Assembly (NCBI GenBank): GCA_009823395.1
Contig: CM020502.1
Location: 22,042,444 to 22,106,443, forward strand
Length of the DNA stretch: 64,000 bases
DNA from: Thamnaconus septentrionalis
Taxonomy: Eukaryota; Chordata; Actinopteri; Tetraodontiformes; Monacanthidae
Direction: 5' to 3'
This document shows, piece after piece, positions 63,936-64,000 of the stretch; the first letter of the stretch is position 1, and every line of letters begins with the position of its first letter. The position numbers were made by a program, and so were the translations under genes. The notes under the pieces were generated by a model, which saw only the letters and a program-made list of their open reading frames with translations, was not told where the DNA came from and made no database searches.

Positions 63936-64000
63936 CTGCATGGAGACAGACAGGGGAACAGAAGGAGCGGAGAATTCTCATGCTGAAATATAGATGAGCG

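Overview
The window is vertebrate nuclear DNA, almost certainly from a ray-finned (teleost) fish. Split genes with GT-AG introns, abundant CA/TG, CT/GA and AT microsatellites, and fish-type transposon debris (hAT and Tc1/mariner MITEs, a LINE 3' tail ending in TCTA repeats) all point that way. Three genes are recognised from their spliced protein products, and they reproduce the mammalian neighbourhood CCDC146 - FGL2 - GSAP. I see no prokaryotic, viral or CRISPR-type system.

Layout. Positions 1-3400 are mostly anonymous, with one doubtful exon pair near 299-700 that could be the tail of an unidentified upstream gene. ccdc146 (plus strand, 3570-45025, polyA signal near 45774) has a non-coding first exon plus 22 coding exons and encodes about 963 residues if one frameshift is corrected (human about 955). 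It is a coiled-coil protein of centrioles and axonemes. fgl2 (minus strand, 12672-6009, five coding exons, 508 residues) lies wholly inside ccdc146 intron 2 on the opposite strand; it is a secreted fibrinogen-like protein. gsap (minus strand, 63935-48464, 14 exons, running off the right edge) encodes the C-terminal 392 residues of gamma-secretase activating protein. ccdc146 and gsap are convergent, with about 1.9 kb between their predicted polyA signals.

Notable points. (1) ccdc146 exon 17 carries an apparent one-base deletion at a short G run. It would truncate the protein at about 650 residues, and the splice phases of the flanking exons independently show that exactly one base is missing. 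(2) The ccdc146 start codon is split A|TG across exons 1 and 2. (3) A strong RFX X-box lies about 135 bp upstream of the exon 1 donor, as expected for a ciliary gene. (4) ccdc146 carries an uninterrupted (CAG)15 tract encoding polyglutamine. (5) Many splice sites, above all in gsap, abut dinucleotide microsatellites that are UG repeats in the transcript. (6) Several non-autonomous transposon families are resolved by their terminal repeats and target duplications, and three striking inverted repeats are present.

Exon coordinates come from reading GT/AG sites together with phase consistency and remembered human orthologue sequences. No alignment or transcript data were available.
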